DNA from: CAIWHR01 sp963781285
GTDB taxonomy: Bacteria > Pseudomonadota > Gammaproteobacteria > Burkholderiales > Casimicrobiaceae
Length of the DNA stretch: 64,000 bases
Assembly (NCBI GenBank): GCA_963781285.1
Contig: CAWAFI010000026.1
Coordinates: forward strand, 62,001-126,000
Reading direction: 5' to 3'
Under the pieces are notes generated by a model. It saw only the letters and a program-made list of their open reading frames with translations, was not told the origin of the DNA and did no database searches. Numbering within the stretch: position 1 is the first letter of the stretch; each line of letters starts with the position of its first letter. Positions 25,214-33,619 of this stretch are shown here, piece after piece. The position numbers were made by a program, and so were the translations under genes.

Positions 25214-26442
25214 TACGGTCCTCCGAGACGTACCCGCGCACCGCCGGCTGACGTCGCGACGACCGCGTAGACGCCAGCCGTGCGCATCCGCACGCCGAGA
25301 TCGCCGATCGTGGTCGCGTCGACGCGCGGGAGGTCGAGCGTCCAATGGCCGTCGGCGTAAGTGGCACTCTTGACGGCACCCGCCGGCAGCGCGCGCAGCG
25401 CGGGCGCCGCGCGTGCGAGGAGGGGCAGCGCGTCGTCGGGCGCGGGGAGGCCGTGCGCATGCCGCAGCTCCGCGTAGCGTCGCGCGAGCGCAAGCTGTGC
25501 CGACGAAGACGTCGACGCCGCGTCAGCGGCAAGTCCCGTGCTCGTCGCGAGCGCCGCCCACGCCCGTGCCTGGCGCCATTCTTCGAGCTTCAGCCATCCC
25601 CACTCGCCGCCCGTCGCGACGACATGGACGGCGAGCGCAACGGCGGCGAGCAGAAGCGCCGGCGCGAACAGGCGGAGGCGCGCGCCGCGCGGCGTCGCGC
25701 GCGCCGGTGCGAATGCTCCCTGCCGCAGGTCGATCGCCGCGGCGAATGCGGCGGGCGGTGCGGCGTGCCAGTGCCACGGCGTGCCGCGCGCGAACGCCAC
25801 TCCGGTTTCGGTTCGCCAGCGCGCGAGATCCGCTTCGGCGACGTTGGCATCGACGCGCACTTCGACCGGCAGCGCGCCGTCGCGCCGTGCCTGCGCCAGT
25901 GCCATTGCCAGTTCCGGCGGTAACCCACTCCCAGGGTGCGGCGCGTTCACCGGAAAGGCACTGCCGTCGGCGCGCCGGACGAACGCGTCGCCGCGGCGGG
26001 AATCGTCGGCGCACCAGCGCCAACCGGTGACGGGTAGCGCGAGATCGGGCTCGGCGACGATGCGCGCGCATGCGCTCGTCGGTGCGCCCTTGTCGGTCAA
26101 TGCGGCGATGAGCGACCGCGCGACGATCGCGACGCGCACGCGCCCGTCTGCCTGTTGCGCGGAAACGGCGAGATGCTGCGCTGCAGGCGGCCCCGCCAAC
26201 TGATCCTCGAGTGCGAATCCCGCTGCCGCGGCGACGCTGTTCGCTGGAACTGGCGGCAGCGCGACGCTGGCGATGCGCACCTGTGACGCCGCGACGACCG
26301 CTTCGATGCGCTTGGGAACCGGCCACGCGCTCGCTCCGCCGCGCCCAGTGCGCACGCATGCGCCGGACTCGTCGAACAACGCCCATGCGTCCGCACGTTC
26401 CGGCAATGGCGCGTCGGCGAGCAAAACGCGCAGCGTCGTCAT
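25213..26442 (-). CDS. gspL: Type II secretion system protein L
   Basis: A 409-residue actin-like platform protein. The cytoplasmic domain starts MTTLRVLLADAPLPERADAW, with VAAAAGFALEDQLAGPPAAQ resembling the GspL/PilM-like ALEDQL motif. A transmembrane helix follows near residue 245-265 (FAPALLLAAVALAVHVVATG), then a periplasmic domain of about 140 residues. It recruits the GspE ATPase to the membrane. The frame is open upstream, but that part overlaps the gspK gene; the chosen ATG gives the family N-terminus. GspE, F, C and D are not in the window. Confidence 0.9.
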   Translation of the reverse strand: MTTLRVLLADAPLPERADAWALFDESGACVRTGRGGASAWPVPKRIEAVVAASQVRIASVALPPVPANSVAAAAGFALEDQLAGPPAAQHLAVSAQQADGRVRVAIVARSLIAALTDKGAPTSACARIVAEPDLALPVTGWRWCADDSRRGDAFVRRADGSAFPVNAPHPGSGLPPELAMALAQARRDGALPVEVRVDANVAEADLARWRTETGVAFARGTPWHWHAAPPAAFAAAIDLRQGAFAPARATPRGARLRLFAPALLLAAVALAVHVVATGGEWGWLKLEEWRQARAWAALATSTGLAADAASTSSSAQLALARRYAELRHAHGLPAPDDALPLLARAAPALRALPAGAVKSATYADGHWTLDLPRVDATTIGDLGVRMRTAGVYAVVATSAGGARVRLGGP

Positions 26443-26521
26443 GGACAACGAAAGGGCGAAACCATTCGTCGTAGTGTACTCGACCGGTCGCGAGTCGACG
26501 GCGTGTGCGGTGTCCGCCGCC

Positions 26522-27430
26522 TTACTCGACAACCTGCCAGACCACGGCGGGCCAATCGCTGCCGCCACGACGGAGCAGCGCGCGGGCGCGCGCAATCGTC
26601 GCCCCCTGTCGCGCTTCGATCGTGACGTAGAAGTAATCGCTTCTGACGCCGAGCGACGCCTCGGTGGCGAGCGTCGAGCCTTGCGGCAGGCGCGAGCGAA
26701 ACTCCGCGATCGTCGCAAACGGCTTCTGCGCGCGGCCGGCGATCAATGTGGCCTGCGCCGGGCCGACGAGGTTGTCCACGATCGCCGCGAGCACTTCCGG
26801 CGGCGCCGTGTTGACGTTGGTGGGGGTTCCCGCGGGCAGCGCGGACAGGAAGGGAGCCGCGGCGGCCAGCATCGGCGTCGACATGTCCTTGACTTGCGCC
26901 AATTCCGACACGCGGACGAGAGGTGCGTTGGCAGCGAGCCCGGGCGCCGGTTGGGCAGTGTAGTACGCATCTTCCGCGCCGCCCGGCCGCACCGCGCTAT
27001 CGGCGTCGATCCAGTCGGCGATCGCATCGATCGCCGGGGCGGGCCCGCCACGCTGCGCAAACAAGCGCGCGAGGCGCGCCCGTTCGATGGCCGGACCCGC
27101 TCCGCCGAACGCGTTGATATTGAGGCGCGCCTGCGCGTCGGCGATCGCGCCGCGGATCTCGCCGTTCTCGAGGGGGATCGGCGGCAGCGTCAGCGCCCAC
27201 GGCTCGGCGAGATGATCGATGGCCGACCGCCGCGCGTCGTCGTCCAGAATCTGCCGCGCCCATTGCACACCGGCCAGCGCGAGCGCCTGCGCCTGCACCT
27301 GGTCGCGCCGATGCTCGACGACACGACTCCAACGCTGCTGGTCGGCGAGCACTGTCGCCGCGATAGCCGCGGCGAGTGCCGCGAGCAGCATCGCAAGGAC
27401 GAGCGCCGCACCGCGTGCGCGAGTCGTCAT
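26522..27430 (-). CDS. gspK: Type II secretion system minor pseudopilin K
   Basis: A 302-residue large minor pseudopilin. The short leader MTTRARG is followed by a hydrophobic helix ALVLAMLLAALAAAIAATVL, then the alpha-domain insertion (INAFGGAGPAIERARLARLF, IADWIDADSAVRPGGAEDAY), the NVNTAPPEVLAAI motif and a C-terminal DYFYVTIEARQGATIARARA. It caps the pseudopilus tip with GspI and GspJ. The leader lacks a canonical G-F-T-L-E site, which is usual for GspK (no Glu5). An intergenic repeat element of about 240 bases separates it from gspJ. Confidence 0.93.
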   Translation of the reverse strand: MTTRARGAALVLAMLLAALAAAIAATVLADQQRWSRVVEHRRDQVQAQALALAGVQWARQILDDDARRSAIDHLAEPWALTLPPIPLENGEIRGAIADAQARLNINAFGGAGPAIERARLARLFAQRGGPAPAIDAIADWIDADSAVRPGGAEDAYYTAQPAPGLAANAPLVRVSELAQVKDMSTPMLAAAAPFLSALPAGTPTNVNTAPPEVLAAIVDNLVGPAQATLIAGRAQKPFATIAEFRSRLPQGSTLATEASLGVRSDYFYVTIEARQGATIARARALLRRGGSDWPAVVWQVVE

Positions 27431-27492
27431 TGGTGTGGCCTCCGCACAAATGTCAGCATGCGACCGAAGGTTGGGGCGGCCACCACAATCAT

Positions 27493-27655
27493 GCGCGGAC
27501 GCGCCCTTCGGTGCGGCCTCCGCGCCGTTGCGAGTTTCTCGCTACACCTGGGGGTCGGCCGCCGCCCACGCGCGCAGAAGCGCCCATCGGGCCTTGGCTT
27601 CGCCCTGCTCGCGCGGGCGTCCTCGGCTTCGCCCTGCTCGCGTGGACGTCCTCGG
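27493..27655. repeat. Dispersed intergenic repeat, copy A (29-bp period core)
   Basis: This sits between gspJ and gspK. It contains two tandem copies of a 29-base unit starting GGCTTCGCCCTGCTCGCG (at 27596 and 27625) and, to the left, a segment GACGCGCCCTTCGGTGCGGC followed by GGTCGGCCGCC. The same elements in inverted orientation make up the repeat at 36355-36607. No open frame of meaning and no transposase are linked to it. Confidence 0.8.
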
Positions 27656-27671
27656 GGCGGCCGGGCGGCGT

Positions 27672-28268
27672 TCATCGCAAGGCGAGCCAGCGCTCGACCG
27701 TCTCGCCGTCGGCAAGCGTCAGCTCGACGCGGACGGCCCGCGGCACCGCAGGCTCGCCCAGCGCCGGCCAGCGATCGCGCCACGTGCCGCCGGTGTCGAG
27801 ATAGGCGACGCGAAAGCGCACGATGCCTTCGGCGAGCGCGTATGCCACAGGAACAACACCCGCGGGATGGTCGAGGTGCGGCCAATACAGCACCTCGACC
27901 GCGCCACCGCGCAGCCGGTAGCCGATCCGCTGGCCGGCGCTTCCCGGCTCGATGCCGAACTCCGGCCCGGCGCGCGAGAAGCGCAATTCGGCGTCGCCGC
28001 GACCGTCGACATTTCCGATCCACGCCGCTTCCGTACCGCCGCCCGTACGGACCTCCCGCGGAAGCGCTTCCCGCATGTCGGCTTCGAGCCGTCCGAACAG
28101 CGCGTCGAGTCCACGCCAGCGTTCGGACTCCGCGGTGAGGCGGACCTCGCTTTCGGCGAGCGACGCGACGGCGCGGTAGCCGAGCACCGCGATCAGTGCG
28201 AGGATCGCGAGCGCGATCAGGATCTCGACCAGCGTGAAGCCTCCGGCGTACGGACGCGGTCTCGTCAT
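27672..28268 (-). CDS. gspJ: Type II secretion system minor pseudopilin J
   Basis: A 198-residue prepilin with leader MTRPRPYAGG, cleavage before FTLVEILIALAILALIAVLG, and a C-terminal globular domain (RLEADMREALPREVRTGGGT, GIVRFRVAYLDTGGTWRDRW). The Glu5 of the mature protein is present. It starts within the gspI stop (ATGA overlap) and is followed by the repeat element. Part of the pseudopilus tip complex. Confidence 0.92.
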   Translation of the reverse strand: MTRPRPYAGGFTLVEILIALAILALIAVLGYRAVASLAESEVRLTAESERWRGLDALFGRLEADMREALPREVRTGGGTEAAWIGNVDGRGDAELRFSRAGPEFGIEPGSAGQRIGYRLRGGAVEVLYWPHLDHPAGVVPVAYALAEGIVRFRVAYLDTGGTWRDRWPALGEPAVPRAVRVELTLADGETVERWLALR

Positions 28269-28678
28269 CGCGGCGCCGCCTGCCCGAGATAGCCGGTGAC
28301 GCGTGCCAGTGTGTAGCCGGGCGCCACCGGATCGGCTACGCTGATCTCGATCTTGCGAAACGACGGGTTTGGTGTCCCGGAGACGTTTTCGCTCCAGCTG
28401 AAGCGTGTTCCGGCCTGCAGTGCCTCGCCTTCACGCGTGCCCGCGGGCGGCCACGGCGACGCGATCTGCGCCGCAGCAAGGCGGTTCTGTGCGACCCACA
28501 ATGCGAGTGTGCGCTGTTTCAGCAGCGTGGCGCTGCCTGCGGATTCCCCGATCGCGCGCATGCCGGCGGCGAGGGCGACCGCGAGGATTGCCAATGCGAC
28601 GAGGATTTCGACTAGCGTAAAGCCGTCGCGGCGACCTGCACGCGGTTCAGCGGATCGGCGGTGACGAGAAAGGTCCAT
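28265..28678 (-). CDS. gspI: Type II secretion system minor pseudopilin I
   Basis: A 137-residue prepilin: basic leader, cleavage at G before FTLVEILVALAILAVALAAG, the characteristic TLALWVAQNRLAAAQ motif, and a small beta domain ending VTGYLGQAAPR. The first ATG makes it overlap gspH by 67 bases; no better internal start is visible before the cleavage site. It overlaps gspJ by four bases. Confidence 0.92.
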   Translation of the reverse strand: MDLSRHRRSAEPRAGRRDGFTLVEILVALAILAVALAAGMRAIGESAGSATLLKQRTLALWVAQNRLAAAQIASPWPPAGTREGEALQAGTRFSWSENVSGTPNPSFRKIEISVADPVAPGYTLARVTGYLGQAAPR

Positions 28679-29139
28679 GTGGGTGAGGTGAGCGCCAGTG
28701 CGTACGGCTCGTTGCGGCCGCTCGCGCGAAACGGAAGGATCGCATCGGCCGCGACGGGTCCGCCGGCGTAAGACGCTGGCGTGACGGTGATGGCGGCGGG
28801 CAGCCTGTGCGGCACGAGGACATCGTCATCGGCGAGCGCGCCCCAGCGGTCCTCGGCGCCGCGCCGCCAGAAGCGGTATCCCGAACCGTCGGCCGAAACG
28901 CCGAGCGTCTCGCCACGCCATTGCGCGAGCGCCGCCGCGTGTTCGAGCGCATCGGCGAGACGCCTTGCTTCCCGTTCCGACGCCCGGCGTTCGTCGCCGT
29001 CGAGGTTGACCGCAATCAGCCCTGCGGCGATACCGACGACGACGACGACGACCAGCAGCTCGAGCAACGTGAAGCCTGCGCGGCACGACAAGCCACGGCC
29101 CGTCGCCGCGATCGCCGGCAGGTGGCTCACAGATCCCAT
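28612..29139 (-). CDS. gspH: Type II secretion system minor pseudopilin H
   Basis: A 175-residue prepilin with a long leader ending RAG, cleavage before FTLLELLVVVVVVGIAAGLI, then RASEREARRLADALEHAAAL typical of GspH/FimT and a C-terminal beta domain (GYRFWRRGAEDRWGALADDD). I chose the ATG at 29139, which overlaps the end of gspG by 13 bases; the longer frame would run inside gspG. It lies between gspG and gspI in the usual order. Confidence 0.92.
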   Translation of the reverse strand: MGSVSHLPAIAATGRGLSCRAGFTLLELLVVVVVVGIAAGLIAVNLDGDERRASEREARRLADALEHAAALAQWRGETLGVSADGSGYRFWRRGAEDRWGALADDDVLVPHRLPAAITVTPASYAGGPVAADAILPFRASGRNEPYALALTSPTWTFLVTADPLNRVQVAATALR

Positions 29140-29603
29140 GAGCCCACTTCGGCATCGATGCCGGTGCCTCCCGGCTGGCCGTCGGCGCCGAAGCTGTAGA
29201 CGTCGATCTCGCCGCGCAGTCCGGGGTTGAGATACTGGTAGTCGTTGCGCCACGGATCCTTCGGCAGCCGTTCGAGATACCCGTTCGGCTTCCAGTTCGG
29301 CGGCAAGGGCGGCTGCGTCGGGCGCGCCACGAGTGCCGCCAACCCTTGCTCGGCGGTCGGGTAGCGCTGGTTGTCGAGGCGGTAGAGCTTCAGCGCCTGC
29401 ATGATCGTAGCGATGTCACTTTTCGCCGCCACTACACGTGCTTCATCGGGCCGCTCCAGCACGCGCGGGACGACGAGCGCCGCGAGGATGCCGAGGATCA
29501 CGATGACGACGAGGATCTCGATCAACGTGAAACCGGCGGCCGGCGCACGAGCGGCGCGGGCGGATGCGCAGCACCACGCGCGTCGCGAGGAGCGTTCGGT
29601 CAT
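29127..29603 (-). CDS. gspG: Type II secretion system major pseudopilin G
   Basis: A 158-residue major pseudopilin: leader ending AAG, cleavage before FTLIEILVVIVILGILAALV, then RPDEARVVAAKSDIATIMQA and the hallmark YRLDNQRYPTAEQGLAALV, LPKDPWRNDYQYLNPG and SFGADGQPGGTG (calcium-binding loop). The leader of about 24 residues is longer than usual and Arg-rich; there is no closer ATG. First gene of gspGHIJKLMN. Confidence 0.94.
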   Translation of the reverse strand: MTERSSRRAWCCASARAARAPAAGFTLIEILVVIVILGILAALVVPRVLERPDEARVVAAKSDIATIMQALKLYRLDNQRYPTAEQGLAALVARPTQPPLPPNWKPNGYLERLPKDPWRNDYQYLNPGLRGEIDVYSFGADGQPGGTGIDAEVGSWDL

Positions 29604-29609
29604 CGGCCC

Positions 29610-29617
29610 ATTATAAT
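29610..29617. promoter_or_regulatory. Symmetric -10-like ATTATAAT between gspG and mltG
   Basis: The palindromic octamer reads TATAAT on both strands, seven bases from the gspG ATG and about 60 before the mltG start. It is best placed as the -10 for mltG on the plus strand; use for gspG would give a nearly leaderless message. No good -35 is visible on either side. Confidence 0.45.
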
Positions 29618-29677
29618 CTGGCGGTCCCGGCGCCCGTCCGTGCCGGCGCGCCTCGGCTTCCTCCTCCTCTCCTCCCT

Positions 29678-30685
29678 TTGTCCCGAACGTTGCGCCTCCT
29701 CGCCCGCGGCTTTGCCGTGTTCGCATTGCTCGCGATCGCTGCGCTCGCTGGCGCATGGTGGTGGCTCGCCCAGCCGCTCGCACTGCCGTCGTCGCCGTAC
29801 GAATTCGACGTCAAAGCCGGCGCAACCCTGCGCGCCGTCGCGCGCGATCTGGCGGCGGCCGGCATCGTGCCCGGCGAATGGCCGCTGGTCGCGCTGGGAC
29901 GCCTGCGGCGTGTCGATCGCACGATCAAGGCCGGCAATTACGAAATCGACGATGGCATCACGTTGCCGCGGCTTCTCGATCGGCTGACGGAAGGTGACGT
30001 GACACAGACCGCACTCACCATCGTCGAAGGGACGACCTTCGAAGAACTCAAGCTCGCCCTCGCTGCCGAGCCGCAGGTCGCGAAGACCTTGCCCGCACTG
30101 TCCGATGCCGAGCTGATGGCGCGAATCGGCGCGCCCGGCATCGCGCCGGAGGGATGGTTCTTCCCTGACACGTATTTCTTCGCCGTTGGCTCGACCGACG
30201 TTGCGGTCCTTGCGCGCGCGCACAAGCTGATGCGGGCGCGGCTCGACTCGGCATGGGCGAAGCGCGCACCCGGCCTGCCGCTCAACGATCCGTACGAGGC
30301 GTTGATCCTGGCCTCGATCGTCGAAAAGGAGACGGGCTGGTCGACGGACCGGCCGCTGATCGCTTCAGTGCTCGTGAACCGATTGCGGCTGGGCATGCGC
30401 CTGCAAGCCGATCCCACCGTCATCTACGGCCTCGGCGCCCGTTTCGACGGCAACCTGCGCAAGCGCGATCTCGAGGCAGACATGCCGTACAACACGTATG
30501 TACGCGGCGGTCTGCCGCCGACGCCGATCGCGCTGCCGGGGCAGGCGTCGATCGACGCGGTGACCAATCCGCCGAAGACGGATTACCTCTACTTCGTCGC
30601 GCGCGGCGACGGGACCAGCGTATTCTCCGACAACCTCGCCGACCACAACCGCGCCGTGGCAAAATTCCACAAGGGCAGTCGTTGA
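29678..30685 (+). CDS. mltG: Endolytic transglycosylase MltG
   Basis: A 335-residue inner membrane lytic transglycosylase that cuts nascent glycan strands. One N-terminal helix (GFAVFALLAIAALAGAWWWL) is followed by a LysM-like segment (EFDVKAGATLRAVARDLAAA) and the YceG catalytic domain, with the likely catalytic Glu in LILASIVEKETGW and the conserved LRLGMRLQADPTVIYGLG, YNTYVRGGLPPTPIALPG and TDYLYFVARGDGTSVFS. There is no ATG in the right place: I chose TTG at 29678; another TTG lies five codons on, and the only upstream ATG is inside gspG. It begins the mltG-tmk-holB-pilZ-tatD run. Confidence 0.92.
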   Translation: MSRTLRLLARGFAVFALLAIAALAGAWWWLAQPLALPSSPYEFDVKAGATLRAVARDLAAAGIVPGEWPLVALGRLRRVDRTIKAGNYEIDDGITLPRLLDRLTEGDVTQTALTIVEGTTFEELKLALAAEPQVAKTLPALSDAELMARIGAPGIAPEGWFFPDTYFFAVGSTDVAVLARAHKLMRARLDSAWAKRAPGLPLNDPYEALILASIVEKETGWSTDRPLIASVLVNRLRLGMRLQADPTVIYGLGARFDGNLRKRDLEADMPYNTYVRGGLPPTPIALPGQASIDAVTNPPKTDYLYFVARGDGTSVFSDNLADHNRAVAKFHKGSR

Positions 30686-30752
30686 GGCCGCCGCGCGATT
30701 CGCACCGCTGGCGTGGCGATCGCCGGTGCCCGATCGCCGCCCCTATCCCGCC

Positions 30753-31394
30753 ATGACCGCGCGTACCGGCCGTTTCCTCACGCTCGAAGGCATCGACGGT
30801 GCCGGCAAGAGCACGCACATCGCGTGGCTCGCGGAGCGGATTGCGACCACCGGACACACGGTGGTGACGACACGCGAACCTGGCGGCACGCCATTGGGCG
30901 AGGCGCTGCGCGTCCTGCTCCTGCGCGAGTCGATGACGCACGATAGCGAGGCGCTGCTGATGTTCGCGGCGCGCCGTGAGCATCTGGATGCGGTGATTCG
31001 TCCGGCACTCCTGCGTGGGGACTGGGTGCTGTGCGATCGTTTTACCGACGCGACGTTCGCCTACCAGGGCGGCGGCCACGGCGTTGCGCTGGAGCGCATC
31101 CGGCAGCTCGAGCAGTGGATCCACGGCGACTGCCAGCCCGATCTCACGTTTCTGTTCGACGTGCCGACCGGGGTGTCGCGCGCGCGTCTCGACAAAGCAC
31201 GCGACGAGGGCCGGACGCTGGACAAGTTCGAGCGCGAGGCGAACGCTTTTTTCGAGCGCGTGCGCGACGCGTACCTCGAGCGGGCACGCGAGGATCGGCG
31301 CCGCTTCCGCGTGATTGACAGCACCCAGCCGCTCCCCGTCGTGCGGGCGACGCTCGCTGCCCATCTGGCGGCGCTTGCGGCGGGGTCGTCGTGA
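30753..31394 (+). CDS. tmk: Thymidylate kinase
   Basis: A 213-residue dTMP kinase: P-loop FLTLEGIDGAGKSTH, DRX-type TTREPGGTPLGE, the LLLRE segment, CDRFTDATFAYQGGG and the LID region around ARDEGRTLDKFEREANAFFE. It phosphorylates dTMP to dTDP. The ATG at 30753 gives the normal start. Its stop overlaps the holB GTG (GTGA). Confidence 0.96.
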   Translation: MTARTGRFLTLEGIDGAGKSTHIAWLAERIATTGHTVVTTREPGGTPLGEALRVLLLRESMTHDSEALLMFAARREHLDAVIRPALLRGDWVLCDRFTDATFAYQGGGHGVALERIRQLEQWIHGDCQPDLTFLFDVPTGVSRARLDKARDEGRTLDKFEREANAFFERVRDAYLERAREDRRRFRVIDSTQPLPVVRATLAAHLAALAAGSS

Positions 31395-32440
31395 CCATGA
31401 ACCCCCGCGACCCGGAGGGCGCGGCGGCATTGCCTTGGCCGTCGCTCCTGCCGTGGCAGACGCAGTGTGCCCGGGACACCCTCGCGCGCCGTGACGCCTG
31501 GCCGCACGCGCTCCTGATTCACGGGCCGCGCGGCATCGGCAAGCACGCGCTCGCGCTCAACTTCGCGCAGGCTCTGCTCTGCGAAACACCGCGCCAGGAC
31601 GGCCTCGCCTGCGGCGCGTGCTCCGGCTGCCGGTACGCGATGGCCGGCCAGCATCCGGACCTCATGCGGCTCGAATTATCCAAATTCGACGATGAGAGCG
31701 GAGAGTTCAGGGCGGTGAATACGATCGTCATTGAGCGGGTGCGCGCGCTGATCAATTTCGTGCAACTTACGAGCCATCGCCAGCGCGCGAAGGTGGCGGT
31801 GATCGCACCGGCGGAACGGATGGAGCCCGAGGCCGCGAATGCGCTGTTGAAGACGCTCGAGGAGCCGCCTGCGGGCACCTATCTGATCCTTGTCTCCGAT
31901 CAGCCCGAACGCGTCTGGGCGACGATCCTCTCGCGTTGCCGCCGGCTTGCCGCGCCGCAGCCCGCGGCCGAAGACGCGCGGACGTGGCTCGCGGCGCAGG
32001 GCGTGGCCCAACCGGATGCCGCGCTTGCGCAGGCTGCGGGCGCACCGCTCGCAGCGCTGCTCCATGCCGACCCTGCGACGCAGGTTGAACGCCGCGCGTG
32101 GGTCGCGCAACTCTCGGAGCCGGAGCGGCTGTCGGCGATCGCCCTCGCCGCTCGCATCGAGGCGGGTGGCAGGGACGAGCGGCGCGCGCGGCTGGTGCAC
32201 GCGATCGATTGGCTCATCGGGTGGACTACCGATCTGGCGCGCGTGGCGGCAGGCGGCGCAGCCCGGCAGAATCCCGACGCGGCGGCGGCGCTCGCGTCGT
32301 TGGCGGACCGGGTGGCGCCGGTGGCGCTCTTTCGTTATTATCGGTCGCTGCTGCGCCAACGCGCGCTCGTCGCGCATCCCCTGACGCCGCGGTTGGTTGC
32401 CGAGGCGCTGCTGATCGAATATCGGAGCCTGTTCGGGTAA
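31391..32440 (+). CDS. holB: DNA polymerase III subunit delta prime
   Basis: A 349-residue clamp-loader subunit of the AAA+ fold: LIHGPRGIGKHALALNFAQA (P-loop-like), a zinc-binding cluster in CETPRQDGLACGACSGCRYA, and the sensor region ERMEPEAANALLKTLEEPPA with TILSRCRRL. It starts at GTG overlapping tmk, or at the ATG two codons later. The tmk-holB-pilZ-tatD order is common in proteobacteria. Confidence 0.95.
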   Translation: MTMNPRDPEGAAALPWPSLLPWQTQCARDTLARRDAWPHALLIHGPRGIGKHALALNFAQALLCETPRQDGLACGACSGCRYAMAGQHPDLMRLELSKFDDESGEFRAVNTIVIERVRALINFVQLTSHRQRAKVAVIAPAERMEPEAANALLKTLEEPPAGTYLILVSDQPERVWATILSRCRRLAAPQPAAEDARTWLAAQGVAQPDAALAQAAGAPLAALLHADPATQVERRAWVAQLSEPERLSAIALAARIEAGGRDERRARLVHAIDWLIGWTTDLARVAAGGAARQNPDAAAALASLADRVAPVALFRYYRSLLRQRALVAHPLTPRLVAEALLIEYRSLFG

Positions 32441-32444
32441 GCGG

Positions 32445-32840
32445 ATGGCGGATCACAAGCACGGTAGCACTCCCCCGGCGCTCGTCGCGGCCGGCGGCGG
32501 CGCGCGTCCAGGCGTGCTGTCGCTCAACATACGCGAGCGTGCCGCGCTGTATGCCGCGTACATGCCCTTCCTCAAGGGCGGTGGCATTTTCATCCCGACG
32601 TCGCGGGCCTACCAGCTCGGCGAGGAAGTGTTCATGCTGCTGTCGCTGATGGACGATCCGAACCGCATTGCCGTCCAAGGCAAGGTCGTCTGGATCACAC
32701 CCGAAGGTGTACAGGGAAACCGCACGCAGGGCATCGGCGTCGAGTTCACGCAGGACGACACCGGCGCCGCGGCGCGCGCGACCATCGAGAAGATCCTGGG
32801 CGAGTCGCTGGCTTCGCCGCGGCCCACGCATACGATGTGA
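32445..32840 (+). CDS. pilZ: PilZ domain protein (type IV pilus biogenesis type)
   Basis: A 131-residue single-domain protein of canonical PilZ kind: RPGVLSLNIRERAALYAAYM, PFLKGGGIFIPTSRAYQLGE, VFMLLSLMDDPNRIAVQGKV and GNRTQGIGVEF. It lacks the RxxxR and D/NxSxxG motifs needed to bind cyclic-di-GMP, as does Pseudomonas and Xanthomonas PilZ, which acts with PilB and FimX-type proteins in pilus assembly. Its position between holB and tatD is the classical one. It overlaps the tatD-family gene by four bases (GTGA). Confidence 0.93.
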   Translation: MADHKHGSTPPALVAAGGGARPGVLSLNIRERAALYAAYMPFLKGGGIFIPTSRAYQLGEEVFMLLSLMDDPNRIAVQGKVVWITPEGVQGNRTQGIGVEFTQDDTGAAARATIEKILGESLASPRPTHTM

Positions 32841-33619
32841 CCTTCGTCGACTCGCACTGTCACCTCGACTTTCCCGAGCTTGCCTCCGACCTGCCCGCGG
32901 TGCTCGATGCAATGGCCGCGGCAAGCGTCACGCATGCGCTGTGCATAGCGGTGAATCTTCCCGACTGGCCGGGCGTGCATGCACTGGCGACCGCGCACCC
33001 CAATCTCTACGCGACCGTCGGCGTGCATCCCGACTACGAGGACACCCCCGAGCCGTCGGTGGACGATCTCGTGTCGCTCGCGGCGCAGCCCAAGGTCGTC
33101 GCGATCGGCGAAACCGGGCTCGATTACTACCGGCTGCATGGCGATCTCGAATGGCAGCGCGCGCGCTTTCGGACGCATATCCGCGCCGCGCGGCGCAGCG
33201 GCAAGCCGCTTGTCATCCACACCCGCGCCGCCGCAGAGGACACGCTCGCGATCATGCGCGAGGAGGGCGCCGGCGACGCCGGCGGCGTGATGCACTGCTT
33301 TACCGAGACCTGGGAGGTAGCGCGAGCCGCGCTCGATGTTGGCTTTCACATTTCGTTTTCCGGCATCCTCACATTCAAGAACGCGCAAGCCCTGAAGGAC
33401 GTCGCCCGGCGCGTGCCCGGCGACCGGATACTGATCGAGACCGACTCGCCGTACCTCGCTCCCGCTCCATATCGCGGGAAGCGGAACCAGCCCGCTTACG
33501 TCGCCTTTGTTGGACACGAGCTGGCGCAGCTTCGCGGGGAGCCCGTCGAAGCGATCGCGCAGGCGACGACCGCGAATTTCTTCCGCCTGTTCCGCATCGA
33601 TCCGCATGCGCCGCAATGA
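32837..33619 (+). CDS. TatD family metal-dependent hydrolase
   Basis: A 260-residue TIM-barrel metalloenzyme: FVDSHCHLDFPEL (HxH), VGVHPDYED, AIGETGLDYYRL (Glu), VIHTRAAAEDT, MHCFTETWEVARAALD, FSGILTFKNAQAL and ILIETDSPYLAPAPYRGKRN (Asp). These are the full set of TatD/YcfH metal ligands. Likely a Mg-dependent 3'-5' DNase or D-aminoacyl-tRNA deacylase-like enzyme; the position after pilZ fits the YcfH branch. GTG start. Confidence 0.94.
   Translation: MTFVDSHCHLDFPELASDLPAVLDAMAAASVTHALCIAVNLPDWPGVHALATAHPNLYATVGVHPDYEDTPEPSVDDLVSLAAQPKVVAIGETGLDYYRLHGDLEWQRARFRTHIRAARRSGKPLVIHTRAAAEDTLAIMREEGAGDAGGVMHCFTETWEVARAALDVGFHISFSGILTFKNAQALKDVARRVPGDRILIETDSPYLAPAPYRGKRNQPAYVAFVGHELAQLRGEPVEAIAQATTANFFRLFRIDPHAPQ

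Noticed and set aside
32445..32840. PilZ protein as a cyclic-di-GMP receptor linked to RpfG
   Set aside because: The RxxxR and D/NxSxxG binding motifs are missing, as in canonical PilZ. A functional link to the rpf cluster cannot be claimed from sequence.
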